Positions 8,683-16,782 of a stretch of DNA of 64,000 nucleotides are shown here, piece after piece. The stretch's first letter is position 1, and the number at the start of each line of letters is the position of its first letter. The DNA is from Leucobacter sp. UCMA 4100 (GTDB lineage: Bacteria > Actinomycetota > Actinomycetes > Actinomycetales > Microbacteriaceae). The DNA is taken from positions 1,224,514-1,288,513 of the forward strand of contig NZ_JAFEUS010000002.1 in the NCBI RefSeq assembly GCF_027853335.1, read 5' to 3'. The notes below the pieces were generated by a model. It was not told where the DNA came from. It ran no database searches and worked only from the letters and a program-made list of their open reading frames with translations. Position numbers and translations under genes: made by a program.

Positions 8683-10775
8683 CTACGCAAAGGCACGCTG
8701 AGGTCGCCCAACGTTTGCCTATCCAGGGGCACACGAAAGTCCATCCGGAGCTGTCAGACTCGGTCTTTAGCGACGGCGTGTGGACGCTTGATGTCAGCCG
8801 GCAGAAGTCAACGGCCCCATTGATCAACTTTCATTTTGCGAACGTGCCACCTAGGACTAGGGACTTTTGTAAGCATTTCCTCTGGTTGCTTCTGAATGAG
8901 GAAACGCCAATTAACCAGATGAACCGCAAGCATTCGATTCGCAGCCGGTTATCGGTGCAGAGCGTGCGGACAACCTACCACGACATATTACCGTTCCTGA
9001 GATGGTTTGAGTTTAGTAAAGAACGGAACCTGTCGGATCTGACCCCGGAAGCGCTGGACCAGTACGCGGATCTCATTGCTGACAGCAAGGTCTCCTACAA
9101 CCCCAAGCGGCGGCAGTTACTGGCGGTGAGCCGCGTCTGGTTGCTTAGTCCATTTCTGCCTGCCCACTACCGACTTGTGTCCCCGCCCTGGGAGCGGCTG
9201 GGAAACCTCGAAGACATCGTGGGGGCCTCTGACTGGACTGCGGAAAACAAGACTGAGCCAATTCATCCAGCCACCATGTCGCCACTGTTGATCTGGTGTC
9301 AACGACTGGTCAACGATCTGTCCACCGATGTCATCGAAGCCTCCTCGGTGCGAGACAAGATGAAGTCCTCAATCCCCAAGGAACAGCCATCGAACGGGTT
9401 GGAAATCATCAATTCATATATCCGAGAACTCCAGCTAACTGGACAGAAGTTACCAGCAACGATCGTAAGGAATCGACGGCAAGGAAGAAGCACAGCTGTA
9501 GCAGCTGAATACCTCTCCGCGACACTAGGCGTACCCCAGTTCGCCCTGAAAGGGATTCACCACAAATACGAGGTATCCAACGAAGCCTCTGCTCCACTGC
9601 CCTACAAGCCGATGGGAACTATCGACGGCAAACCATGGACTGATTCAATCGACTACTACGAAGCTACCCGCCTGAAGCGGCTGGTGCTTACTGCCTGCTT
9701 AGTGGTCGTCTGCTATCTGAGCGGGATGAGAGGTGAAGAAGTCAGAGCGCTCAAACGAGGATGCTGCACGGAAATCACAGACGACGACGGATCGACGAGT
9801 TTCCGTATCGAGGGTCAGACTTTCAAATCCGCTACTAATGAGCATGGGAATCTCATTCCTGGAGGCAAGACCCGAGAGGTTCCGTGGACTGTGATCGGAC
9901 CTGTCGCTCATGCTATTCATATTGCTGAACGACTGCACGGTCAAGAATTGCTCTTCCCGCAGAGCGAATTTAACGTCATATCTAGGCCTTCAGCAACAAG
10001 AGGAACCAGCGTCAGTAACCAGAGTGCTAAGGCGAATGTCGGCTGGCTCATCGACTGGTGCAACGAGCAGGCCGAGCGGCTGGAACGCGAACACGAAATC
10101 ATCCCAGAAGACCCGGCCGGCCTGGTTGTCCTCCGTCGGTTCCGGCGTACCCTGGCCTGGTTCATCTACCGACTGCCAGGTGGCCGGGTCGCGTTGGGTG
10201 TCCAGTACGGGCATCTGCACAGCTACACCACTGATGGCTACGGTTCCAGGGTATCGGCAGGGTTACGCGATCTGTTTCCCATGGAGGAAGCCCTGAGCGT
10301 GTCAGATGGGCTGGCCCGTGCAGTGGATGCCGCTGACAACGGGAGCCACGTCAGCGGACCTGCTGCCGAACGGTACAAGCGTGCGGTGGAAGAATACCGG
10401 GATGTGTACTCTGGCAAGGTCATGAACGCTAAACAAGCCGCATCCTTGATGCGGAATCCGGCATTGCGTATCTACGACAACGGGCCGCAGATTCTCGCCT
10501 GCTGTTACGACCCCGCCAAGGCCCTGTGCCACCCAGACCGGAAAGTGAGCACGTCTGTAGGGCAGAGCCCGGACGCGACAGCCTGCGACTCACGGTGTGC
10601 CAACATTGCGCGGACCGATGAGCACATCGAACGCATCCAGCAGCTGATTGACGAGTCCAAGCGGGAAGCAGAATCCGAGGCGGTGCCATTGCCATTGCGT
10701 GAGCGTTCGAAGCAGCGCGTCAGCTTGCTGGAGGCACTGGTACAGGCCCACGATGAAACAGGGGTGGAGCTATGA
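8679..10775 (+). CDS. Tyrosine recombinase, third of the set (IntB/TnpB-like)
   Basis: This is a 698-residue recombinase. The catalytic domain shows the box I Arg in YLSGMRGEEVRALKRG and a box II reading LRRFRRTLAWF, where the usual His is replaced by Arg but the Arg is kept. It then shows His in VQYGHLHSYTTDGYGSR with a Tyr in the expected nucleophile position. The C-terminus holds a Cys/His cluster (CCYDPAKALCHPD, then ACDSRCANIARTDEH) that may coordinate zinc, a feature of Tn554 TnpB-like recombinases. Both ends overlap neighbours by ATGA, so it is co-translated with the recombinase-fold protein and the small protein behind it. Confidence 0.83.
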   Translation: MTTQRHAEVAQRLPIQGHTKVHPELSDSVFSDGVWTLDVSRQKSTAPLINFHFANVPPRTRDFCKHFLWLLLNEETPINQMNRKHSIRSRLSVQSVRTTYHDILPFLRWFEFSKERNLSDLTPEALDQYADLIADSKVSYNPKRRQLLAVSRVWLLSPFLPAHYRLVSPPWERLGNLEDIVGASDWTAENKTEPIHPATMSPLLIWCQRLVNDLSTDVIEASSVRDKMKSSIPKEQPSNGLEIINSYIRELQLTGQKLPATIVRNRRQGRSTAVAAEYLSATLGVPQFALKGIHHKYEVSNEASAPLPYKPMGTIDGKPWTDSIDYYEATRLKRLVLTACLVVVCYLSGMRGEEVRALKRGCCTEITDDDGSTSFRIEGQTFKSATNEHGNLIPGGKTREVPWTVIGPVAHAIHIAERLHGQELLFPQSEFNVISRPSATRGTSVSNQSAKANVGWLIDWCNEQAERLEREHEIIPEDPAGLVVLRRFRRTLAWFIYRLPGGRVALGVQYGHLHSYTTDGYGSRVSAGLRDLFPMEEALSVSDGLARAVDAADNGSHVSGPAAERYKRAVEEYRDVYSGKVMNAKQAASLMRNPALRIYDNGPQILACCYDPAKALCHPDRKVSTSVGQSPDATACDSRCANIARTDEHIERIQQLIDESKREAESEAVPLPLRERSKQRVSLLEALVQAHDETGVEL

Positions 10776-11170
10776 CTGACGAAACTCAGCGCCAGGCAAT
10801 CCGTGATGCCATGACCAGGCTGGTCGAGGGGAAGCCACTGCGCTCAGACGGCAAGCTCACCATCAAGTCACTCGCGAACGAAGCCGGGGTCAAACGCTGG
10901 CTGCTGACCCACAAGTTCACCGACCTGCAAGACGAGTTCAAGGTCCGCATGGAGCTCACTGGCGGCGAACCTGCCGTGGTGGTCAAGCTACGCGAACAGC
11001 TCAAAGAACGCGACGAGACGATCACGCGGCTCAGAGCAGAGATCCGCGAGCTGACCAACGACCGGCAGCAGCTGGAGCGTGTTATCAACGTGCTGTCACT
11101 GGAGCAACAGCATGGTAGGACGGACAAGTCCAAGGTGGTTGGCATCCGGCGGCCGAAAGACGGTAGCTGA
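10772..11170 (+). CDS. Small coiled-coil recombination accessory protein (Srap/TnpC-like)
   Basis: The 132-residue protein has an N-terminal helix-turn-helix-like segment (KLTIKSLANEAGVKRWLLTH) and then a long heptad-rich helix (about residues 65-115: VVVKLREQLKERDETITRLRAE). It occupies the position of tnpC in Tn554 (about 125 residues) and of srap in SE elements, directly behind and overlapping the third recombinase. An accessory role in choosing strand or orientation of recombination is known for TnpC and inferred here. It converges with the cargo operon, leaving only four bases between the two stops. Confidence 0.7.
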   Translation: MTDETQRQAIRDAMTRLVEGKPLRSDGKLTIKSLANEAGVKRWLLTHKFTDLQDEFKVRMELTGGEPAVVVKLREQLKERDETITRLRAEIRELTNDRQQLERVINVLSLEQQHGRTDKSKVVGIRRPKDGS

Positions 11171-11174
11171 CGGT

Positions 11175-11423
11175 CTACTGATCGTCGTCGGGTGGCACCT
11201 CAGCGAGGGTAAGCTTAAGGCCCAGCACCTCGGAAATCTTGCTCAACGTATCCGTGCTGACAGCGTCACTTGCTTCGACTCGTGCCACCGACGGGCGGGA
11301 TACACCCGCCTTCGCAGCGAGTAGGCCCTGAGACCACCCGAGGTCTTTGCGCGCAACACAGACCTGCATGGCGATCCCAGACATGGCGGTTGAATCGGTT
11401 TCAGCCATGACTGTCGTGCTCAA
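11175..11423 (-). CDS. XRE-family regulator, last gene of the cargo operon
   Basis: This is an 82-residue helix-turn-helix protein. Residues about 20-70 form a Cro/CI-type domain (VCVARKDLGWSQGLLAAKAG, then VSRPSVARVEAS, VLGLKLTLAEV). Its start overlaps the stop of the methyltransferase gene (ATGA), so it is translated from the same message. It may be the controller of the restriction-modification cargo. The start could also be the internal Met at MAETDST. No operator could be assigned with confidence. Confidence 0.78.
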   Translation of the reverse strand: MSTTVMAETDSTAMSGIAMQVCVARKDLGWSQGLLAAKAGVSRPSVARVEASDAVSTDTLSKISEVLGLKLTLAEVPPDDDQ

Positions 11424-12454
11424 CTCATTGCTTTGACATTGGTTTCGATGAAGTCCATTTCCGAAGCGCTGAGATTATATTTCTTGTACAGCTGCTGGTC
11501 AATTTCGGGGATTGACTTCGACCAATCGATATCAGACTCGGACGAAAAGTCCTGTGCCGGGACATGCTCCCAGACACGAGACGGATTATCTTGCGTAATC
11601 TTTAACACGCCAAGAAGTGCACGAGCAAACTTCGTTCGGATGTAGTTGAGACAAGCAGAAGCCTCTTCAGACTTCTCAAAGCTTCCAACAGTCAGGAATG
11701 TCTGAGTAGTCGCGACTTGCGGCTCGAGTACAACTGGGGTGGAAAGAGCTTCGCCAAAATTCCCAGAACCATTAGCTTTTGCGACGGCCACTTTGAAATG
11801 TTCAAAGCTTTTTGGCCCTGTGATGAAATCACGACGAACCCAGCGAATTTCCCTCTTATTGCCCGATAGACCCATAATCCGTACATATTTATCACTCGAA
11901 TCCGGCTTACCAGCGGTAAATAGGAAAGGGAGCTTTTCGAAAGCGTTAGCAATCACGATGTGCTGGGCAGAATGCGACATAGCTTCCGACGCTTCTGGAT
12001 GTTCCTCGTGCATTTTGTGCGTGTATTTGTAGGCATCCCGCTTGGTCACGAGACTCGCAAATGAAGTTCCACCGAATGAAGTAACTTTTCGCATGATGCT
12101 AGTGAGCTCTTCGTGCTTGGTGAAGACTCCAAGTGGACCCAAATTTTGCTCAGAATCGCGATAAGTGACAGCGACGCCTCCCTTGATGTCCGTTCCTGGG
12201 AACAGTGTATTGCTATTTGGTACGTAGACCGGGACACTCAGATGTTTGTCATCGAGCATTTTCTGGTTCCATGTCTTCGTTGTGTAGCCCGCGTTGAACA
12301 GGAAACGGGCGGGTGTAATCAGAACTGCTTTCGAGCCGATTTCGTATGCCGCATCCATGAATTGCGGATAGATAGGCGGCGCACTGGTGGCACCGCCCAC
12401 AGCTTCATCTTGATATGGTGGGTTTCCGATGACTACATCGAACTTCTTGGTCAT
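11420..12454 (-). CDS. N6-adenine methyltransferase subunit with NPPY motif and target-recognition region
   Basis: The 344-residue protein begins almost at motif IV: MTKKFDVVIGNPPYQDE, with NPPY at residues 11-14. It continues like the second half of Eco57I-type methyltransferases (ITPARFLFNAGYTTKTWNQK, then FPGTDIKGGVAVTYRD), with a C-terminal part likely used for DNA recognition (SRVWEHVPAQDF). It has no SAM-binding motif I of its own, so it must act with a partner: either the small motif-I subunit (15,752-16,411) or the C-terminus of the helicase protein encoded two bases upstream. The catalytic Asn, Pro, Pro and Tyr are all present. The codons of this NPPY do not match the element's insertion site. 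Confidence 0.82.
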   Translation of the reverse strand: MTKKFDVVIGNPPYQDEAVGGATSAPPIYPQFMDAAYEIGSKAVLITPARFLFNAGYTTKTWNQKMLDDKHLSVPVYVPNSNTLFPGTDIKGGVAVTYRDSEQNLGPLGVFTKHEELTSIMRKVTSFGGTSFASLVTKRDAYKYTHKMHEEHPEASEAMSHSAQHIVIANAFEKLPFLFTAGKPDSSDKYVRIMGLSGNKREIRWVRRDFITGPKSFEHFKVAVAKANGSGNFGEALSTPVVLEPQVATTQTFLTVGSFEKSEEASACLNYIRTKFARALLGVLKITQDNPSRVWEHVPAQDFSSESDIDWSKSIPEIDQQLYKKYNLSASEMDFIETNVKAMS

Positions 12455-12456
12455 GA

Positions 12457-15400
12457 TTAGTTCCTTTCGGTAAGCATGTTATCGACAAGCTTCGCGAGTT
12501 CTGCTGTGCTCATTTCGGTGACGTTCTGCACCCGGAAATGGCCTGATTCCGTCATCCACTCTTTGCGTTCTTCCAGGCCGCCAGAGACAGCTTCGATGGT
12601 GATGTCATGGAGAATCTGGTTATGGCTCATCTCGAAGACTTGCTTCGTCAAGATGTGCTTGAGCCGCTGGTGCTGATCAGGGATCGTAGTAGCAAGCCCC
12701 GAATCCAGGCGACGAACCAGTTCCATGATGAACAGACCTGCCGTTGAGAAAGGATCGATAAAGGTCTTTGACGGATCCTCAAAGATTCCTGGGTTTTCCT
12801 GTTCAAGCAAGTCAACCATTTGGTTCACCACAGCCTGTGGCGTGAACACCAGTGACGACTTCTGCCGTGGAATGTAGGCAAAGATGTTCTCGGTGAGCGA
12901 GTTGTCAAAGTAATCAGCGAGTTCTTTCTTCTTTGCAAGGAACTCCTGGATTGACTGATCGAATACAGCCTCATCGAAGAAACCAGGGATCTGGACTACC
13001 TTCCCGTCTTCTTCGACTATTTCCTGGCCGTCCCGGAGGATGCGGAACTCGGATTCGCTGATACCGGTGATTTCCTTGAAGACCTCATCTGGGGTGTGGT
13101 CATCGAAGTTTGCCAGACGCATGTCCTCGCGTCCATATGCCATCAGGAACAGAGGGATGGTGCGTGCAAAACCGCGCAGATGGGAGCGAGCATCGTCCAT
13201 CGTGGTGTTGGCACGTTTCTGCTCCTTCTTGGTCTCTTCACGGGTAACGGTTTCCATTGCCACGTCCTCGGAAGATTTCTTCAGAATGGCCATGAGCTCT
13301 GTCTCAAACACAGAATCATTTTCGGCCTTCTTTTTTTCGACAGCTGCCACTTCTTCGTCAGTGGTGGCCTTCTCCCGTTCGTCGTCGAGGTGCTTCTCAG
13401 CAATGTTCTTTTCGACGATGGCACGCTCAACAGCAGTCTCCACCTTGGCTTCAGTCTGCTTGATGTCCCGGTTCACCTGGGCGGCAGTCAGGCCGTATTC
13501 GTTTTTGAGTCTCTCACGAATGTCTTTAGTCTTCTCAGTGACGAAGCTGGCGAGCTCTTTGGCTAACTTAGTCGGTGGCTTCGCTGGATTGATGGCAGGC
13601 GCTTCTTCCTTGCTCCACACAGGAGCGCCAAGTTCAGCAACCTTCGGGTTGATGACCGTGTCAACATCAACCTGGACGTTGCCTTCGCGGTCGGTTGAAG
13701 GTACTGGTTCATCAAGGGAGATCGTAGTGCCGCTCTTGAGCTTGCCTTCTTTGGCTTCCGGGAGCTTCTCAAGAATCTTCTTGACGTGCTCCGAGTAGCG
13801 GAAGATTCCGGCCACGTTATCGAACAACAGATTCGAGAGGAACCCACGTCGCACCACCTCCTTGGCCTTGAAAACCTGCGGAATGGTGAGCACCTGGGCG
13901 GCGTCAAGCTCCACCATCCGGCCTTCTGAGTCTTCACCAATGACCGGGAAGAAGTTCAGTAGGCGGCGGATGTTGTCTTGACGCGCCTCCGGGCTGCCGG
14001 ATTGGTTGGAGCGCAGATTGTTGGCGAACTCGTCAAAAATCGTGAGGGTTCGCTCGGGTGCAAAGTCGAAGATGTAGGCGTTCTTCTTCTGCAACACATG
14101 TTCGCCCCGCATGAAGGTATGGGGATTCTGAGCACGAAAAGCTGCCTGCATGTACAGTGCCGGCGAGGAAAGGTTCGACAGCATCAGCACCGCTGTCCAC
14201 TCCGGCACGGTGACTCCGGTGGTCAGCTGCCCGACAGAAAGAGTGATCGTCTTGCCGCCGTTCTTCTCGGCTTCAGCGATAGTCTTTCGCACCTTGTCCA
14301 GCGACTTCTCGGAAACCGCCGTGTCCATGCTGTCGTGGCTCTTGCCATCGCCAGCAGCGAGAATGATCGTGTAGTCCTTGAACACCTCGTGTTGCTTCAA
14401 CAGCTTTTCGAGCGCCTTGGCCGAAGCGACACGGTCCAGCAGCCAAAAGGAGTGCCGGATTTCTTCGCGTAGTTCAGGCGTGGAGAACGGGTACTTCTCA
14501 TTGTGTGTCAGGCAGTCCAAGAACTTGAGGATGTCCTCGCGGTGCTCGAAAACGCCGTTGTCCTTGGTCGTGAAGAACTCGTTGAGGTCGAAGGCATAAT
14601 CAATGTTGGCCGCGTCTTCGGAGATCGCTACGCCCTGGGCAAGACGATCGGTGATCATGCGCGAAATCTGGTACGTGAACATGTTCAGCGTAGGCAGGGA
14701 TGCGTAAGGATTGTCCCGCGACTCATCCGACCACTCTTCGCGAGCAGTCTGTTCGTCTTCGTAGGTCCAGTTGAAGATCTGTTCCTGATCGAACTTCCCT
14801 GAGGCCAAGGCCTTGAACGGGGTGCCGGACAGGTGCAGCGTCTGCGTGCGAGTGATGTTGTCAAACGCGATGTCGGTTTTCGTGGTGTCGATGCCCTCGT
14901 GGGCTTCGTCGATGACCAGCAGGTCCCACTCGAAATCGGCGATGTGCTTCAGCTTCTTGTGGTGGCCGCCGAAGTACTGGGAACCCTTGAGGTCCTGCAG
15001 CGAAAGGAACTCCACAACGCGAGGGTCCTCGTCCTGATTCTGGGCAGAGTACTTGCGCCAGTCCTCACGGGTCATTGTCTCGCGGCCAGCCAGCGATGCT
15101 GATTCTGAGACGAAAACATAGGAAGTCTGATGCCCGATGAAGCGGGTGAAATCGTCGAACCATGAGTTGGCGATAGCAGGACGGTTGGTCACGATGAGGA
15201 CCTTGCGAGCCTCAAGGTGGCGCATAAGGTCGTAGGTTGTCAGGGTCTTGCCGAAACGTGGCTTGGCATTCCAGAGCACTTCGTCATGTCCAGCAGCGAA
15301 CGCTTCCAGCGCCTGTTTGACCGCAGCTTCCTGTTCGGGGCGTAGGCTGTACTCATCAGTGCCCACGCGCTGCATATCGACTTCATCCTGGCTGGCGAAC

Positions 15401-15759
15401 TGAAGGAAGTAATCCTTGGAGGTTCTCGGAGCGTCGGCGAAGTGATGCCACTCGGTGCGCTTTGGCTGGGCATCGGGGTTGTATTCCCGCTCAATGCCCT
15501 GCTGCTTCAAGTAGGTATGGAAGTCCTTGTCGGTGAATCGTCCACCGCGTTCAGTCTGGAAAAAAGCCCGCAGCGCCCACAACTTTTCCTTGCGCACGGA
15601 CAGTTGGGATGCCTGCTGCGCGATGCGTACATCTGGGCCGCCGGCCTGCTCGGTGTATCCGATTTTCTCCCAACCTGCGTACTTGGGAATGTCGGGGGTA
15701 GTCCACGAGTATACGTACGGAGTGACTTCGTGGAAAGTGCTGATCTTCGGGTTAGACAT
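12457..15759 (-). CDS. GIY-YIG nuclease/SF2 helicase with methyltransferase-like C-terminus
   Basis: This 1100-residue protein is probably the cleaving subunit of the cargo system. The N-terminus (residues about 12-50: PYVYSWTTP, WEKIGYTEQ, VRIAQQ) resembles the T5orf172/GIY-YIG nuclease fold. The helicase follows: Walker A PRFGKTLTTYDLM near residue 170, Walker B VIDEAHEG near residue 283, motif III LSGTPFKAL, and a motif VI-like MQAAFRAQNP. A charged coiled coil (about residues 720-850) links it to a C-terminal block with SLVFTPQAVVNQMVDLL and TFIDPFSTAGLFIMEL, which resembles methyltransferase motifs X and I although the loop is atypical. It overlaps the upstream subunit by 8 bp and sits 2 bp before the NPPY subunit. 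Confidence 0.8.
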   Translation of the reverse strand: MSNPKISTFHEVTPYVYSWTTPDIPKYAGWEKIGYTEQAGGPDVRIAQQASQLSVRKEKLWALRAFFQTERGGRFTDKDFHTYLKQQGIEREYNPDAQPKRTEWHHFADAPRTSKDYFLQFASQDEVDMQRVGTDEYSLRPEQEAAVKQALEAFAAGHDEVLWNAKPRFGKTLTTYDLMRHLEARKVLIVTNRPAIANSWFDDFTRFIGHQTSYVFVSESASLAGRETMTREDWRKYSAQNQDEDPRVVEFLSLQDLKGSQYFGGHHKKLKHIADFEWDLLVIDEAHEGIDTTKTDIAFDNITRTQTLHLSGTPFKALASGKFDQEQIFNWTYEDEQTAREEWSDESRDNPYASLPTLNMFTYQISRMITDRLAQGVAISEDAANIDYAFDLNEFFTTKDNGVFEHREDILKFLDCLTHNEKYPFSTPELREEIRHSFWLLDRVASAKALEKLLKQHEVFKDYTIILAAGDGKSHDSMDTAVSEKSLDKVRKTIAEAEKNGGKTITLSVGQLTTGVTVPEWTAVLMLSNLSSPALYMQAAFRAQNPHTFMRGEHVLQKKNAYIFDFAPERTLTIFDEFANNLRSNQSGSPEARQDNIRRLLNFFPVIGEDSEGRMVELDAAQVLTIPQVFKAKEVVRRGFLSNLLFDNVAGIFRYSEHVKKILEKLPEAKEGKLKSGTTISLDEPVPSTDREGNVQVDVDTVINPKVAELGAPVWSKEEAPAINPAKPPTKLAKELASFVTEKTKDIRERLKNEYGLTAAQVNRDIKQTEAKVETAVERAIVEKNIAEKHLDDEREKATTDEEVAAVEKKKAENDSVFETELMAILKKSSEDVAMETVTREETKKEQKRANTTMDDARSHLRGFARTIPLFLMAYGREDMRLANFDDHTPDEVFKEITGISESEFRILRDGQEIVEEDGKVVQIPGFFDEAVFDQSIQEFLAKKKELADYFDNSLTENIFAYIPRQKSSLVFTPQAVVNQMVDLLEQENPGIFEDPSKTFIDPFSTAGLFIMELVRRLDSGLATTIPDQHQRLKHILTKQVFEMSHNQILHDITIEAVSGGLEERKEWMTESGHFRVQNVTEMSTAELAKLVDNMLTERN

Positions 15760-16411
15760 TAGCCTTCACTTCTTTGTAGACGTGCTCGACGCGGCAGACT
15801 GCGTAGGAGTCGTAGATCGCAAAATCGAACATCCCTATGCCAGTAGATGAGTTTCGCAATGATGAAAGAGAGAATGGTTCTCGCTGGACCATGCCTGGTT
15901 CGTTGAGCACGCGATGCCACCACGAGAATTGAATCTCTGCACCAGCGGCATCAAGACCTGTGAGGGTGTTGCCCTGGAGAATGTTGCGCTCGATAAGCTT
16001 GGCTGCCGAACGGTAGAGGTTCGTGCGTGGTCCACAGGAGTTTCCGGCGCGTTGGTGGAACTCGACGAAAATGTCTAGAAGCGATTCTTGCGCTGCCCGG
16101 TGATTGTCTTCGAGGAGCTCGATAGCGTAGATCGAAGCGAGGGCAAACAAGGATTCGGTCTGCCACACTGTCGGCTGGTAGCGCTTCTCGATGGCGTGCA
16201 GCTTCCGGCGAAGTATGGCGATCAGGAAGTTTCCGTCGCCAGCGGCAGGCTCGAAGAACGTCTTGTCTACGAAGTTAGGGCCGGTTTCTAACTCTGGCTT
16301 CACGAGGTCAAGCATCCGATTGACCATCGACCTTGGGGTGAATACCTCACCATGCGCTCTCACTCGATGGCGCGACTTGATGAGTTGCTCATCTGGTGTC
16401 AGTGCTGTCAT
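15752..16411 (-). CDS. N6-adenine methyltransferase subunit carrying SAM-binding motif I
   Basis: This 219-residue protein is the first gene of the cargo operon. It shows motif X (GEVFTPRSMVNRMLDL, residues 21-36), a clear SAM-binding motif I (FFEPAAGDGNFLIAIL, residues 52-67) and the acidic motif II region (LASIYAIELLEDNHRAAQE). It stops before any NPPY motif, and the C-terminus (FDFAIYDSYAVCRVEHVY) is unlike a catalytic loop. The methyltransferase function is therefore split between separate genes, with the helicase between them. Promoter elements should lie in the 357 bp between its start and the right end of the element. Confidence 0.82.
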   Translation of the reverse strand: MTALTPDEQLIKSRHRVRAHGEVFTPRSMVNRMLDLVKPELETGPNFVDKTFFEPAAGDGNFLIAILRRKLHAIEKRYQPTVWQTESLFALASIYAIELLEDNHRAAQESLLDIFVEFHQRAGNSCGPRTNLYRSAAKLIERNILQGNTLTGLDAAGAEIQFSWWHRVLNEPGMVQREPFSLSSLRNSSTGIGMFDFAIYDSYAVCRVEHVYKEVKANV

Positions 16412-16768
16412 TGATCCTCGTGAATTAGGTGCAAGTTAATCTATTCTTCAATGTATCAGATTCTTTACATTCGATTGATGGTTACGCACTCCTTTTGCCG
16501 ACTACCCAGCTGATGGCGAGGACAACCTGTCTACAGTCTCGTGCTATGTCCATGCGGAGAAAAATCATGGGGGGTGTCTTGCAACTGTTAGCGCCCCGAT
16601 CGCGGAGACGATTCGATTTTCGTCCGGGCGCTCTGGGGTGCGTAAAGAGGGAAGTACAGACATCCTGACTCTGACGCGCGGATGCTTAGGGACAGATGGT
16701 TACTTTTCAAAGTAGCGGTCAGGCCGGTCGAAGAGTCAAGTTACAACACATGCGAACAATGCAGGGAA
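16412..16768. other. Right terminal non-coding region of the inserted element
   Basis: This holds 357 bp without a convincing gene. It is AT-richer near the cargo operon start (16,425-16,490), where a minus-strand promoter for the operon is expected. A possible 79-codon plus-strand frame at 16,429-16,668 has no family resemblance and was not accepted. The stretch ends in the element terminus TGCAGGGAA. Confidence 0.5.
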
Positions 16769-16782
16769 CCGCCCTACGGTGG
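16760..16782. repeat. Right junction (attR) of the hsdM-inserted element
   Basis: The element end TGCAGGGAA (16,760-16,768) is followed by the hexamer CCGCCC (16,769-16,774) and then the host arm TACGGTGG (16,775-16,782). The host arm encodes Tyr-Gly-Gly of HsdM. Together with the left junction it defines a target ATGAAC-N6-TACGGTGG, which is the coding sequence for MNPPYGG. Confidence 0.7.

Larger units (their letters stand above)
5321..16768. mobile_element. 11.4-kb SE/Tn554-like integrative element inside hsdM
   Basis: The element is bounded by short inverted ends (TTCCCTCCA at left, TGCAGGGAA at right), and each end is flanked by a six-base spacer coding Pro-Pro. Recombination genes occupy the left 5.8 kb in the order recombinase, degenerate recombinase-fold protein, recombinase, small coiled-coil protein. 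This matches the intA-tfp-intB-srap set described for strand-biased circularizing integrative elements and resembles tnpA/tnpB/tnpC of Tn554. The right 5.2 kb is a restriction-modification-like operon on the opposite strand. No target-site duplication is expected for this class. Integration splits the NPPY codons of hsdM, and removal of the element plus one spacer restores the frame exactly. All genes inside look intact, unlike most of the genes around it. Confidence 0.82.

Noticed and set aside
5361-10775. Recombinase-in-trio (RIT) element as the identity of the three recombinases
   Set aside because: The middle protein lacks the catalytic residues, a small TnpC/Srap-like gene follows and there is sizeable cargo, which fit SE/Tn554-type elements better.
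16429-16668. 79-codon plus-strand reading frame near the right end of the element
   Set aside because: No family resemblance, no ribosome site and it overlaps the expected promoter of the cargo operon.
5311-16774. Direct repeat GAACCcCCC / GAACCgCCC as the crossover pair
   Set aside because: Recombination at this alignment would leave hsdM out of frame by one base; the six-base spacer model (CCCCCG / CCGCCC) restores the frame exactly.
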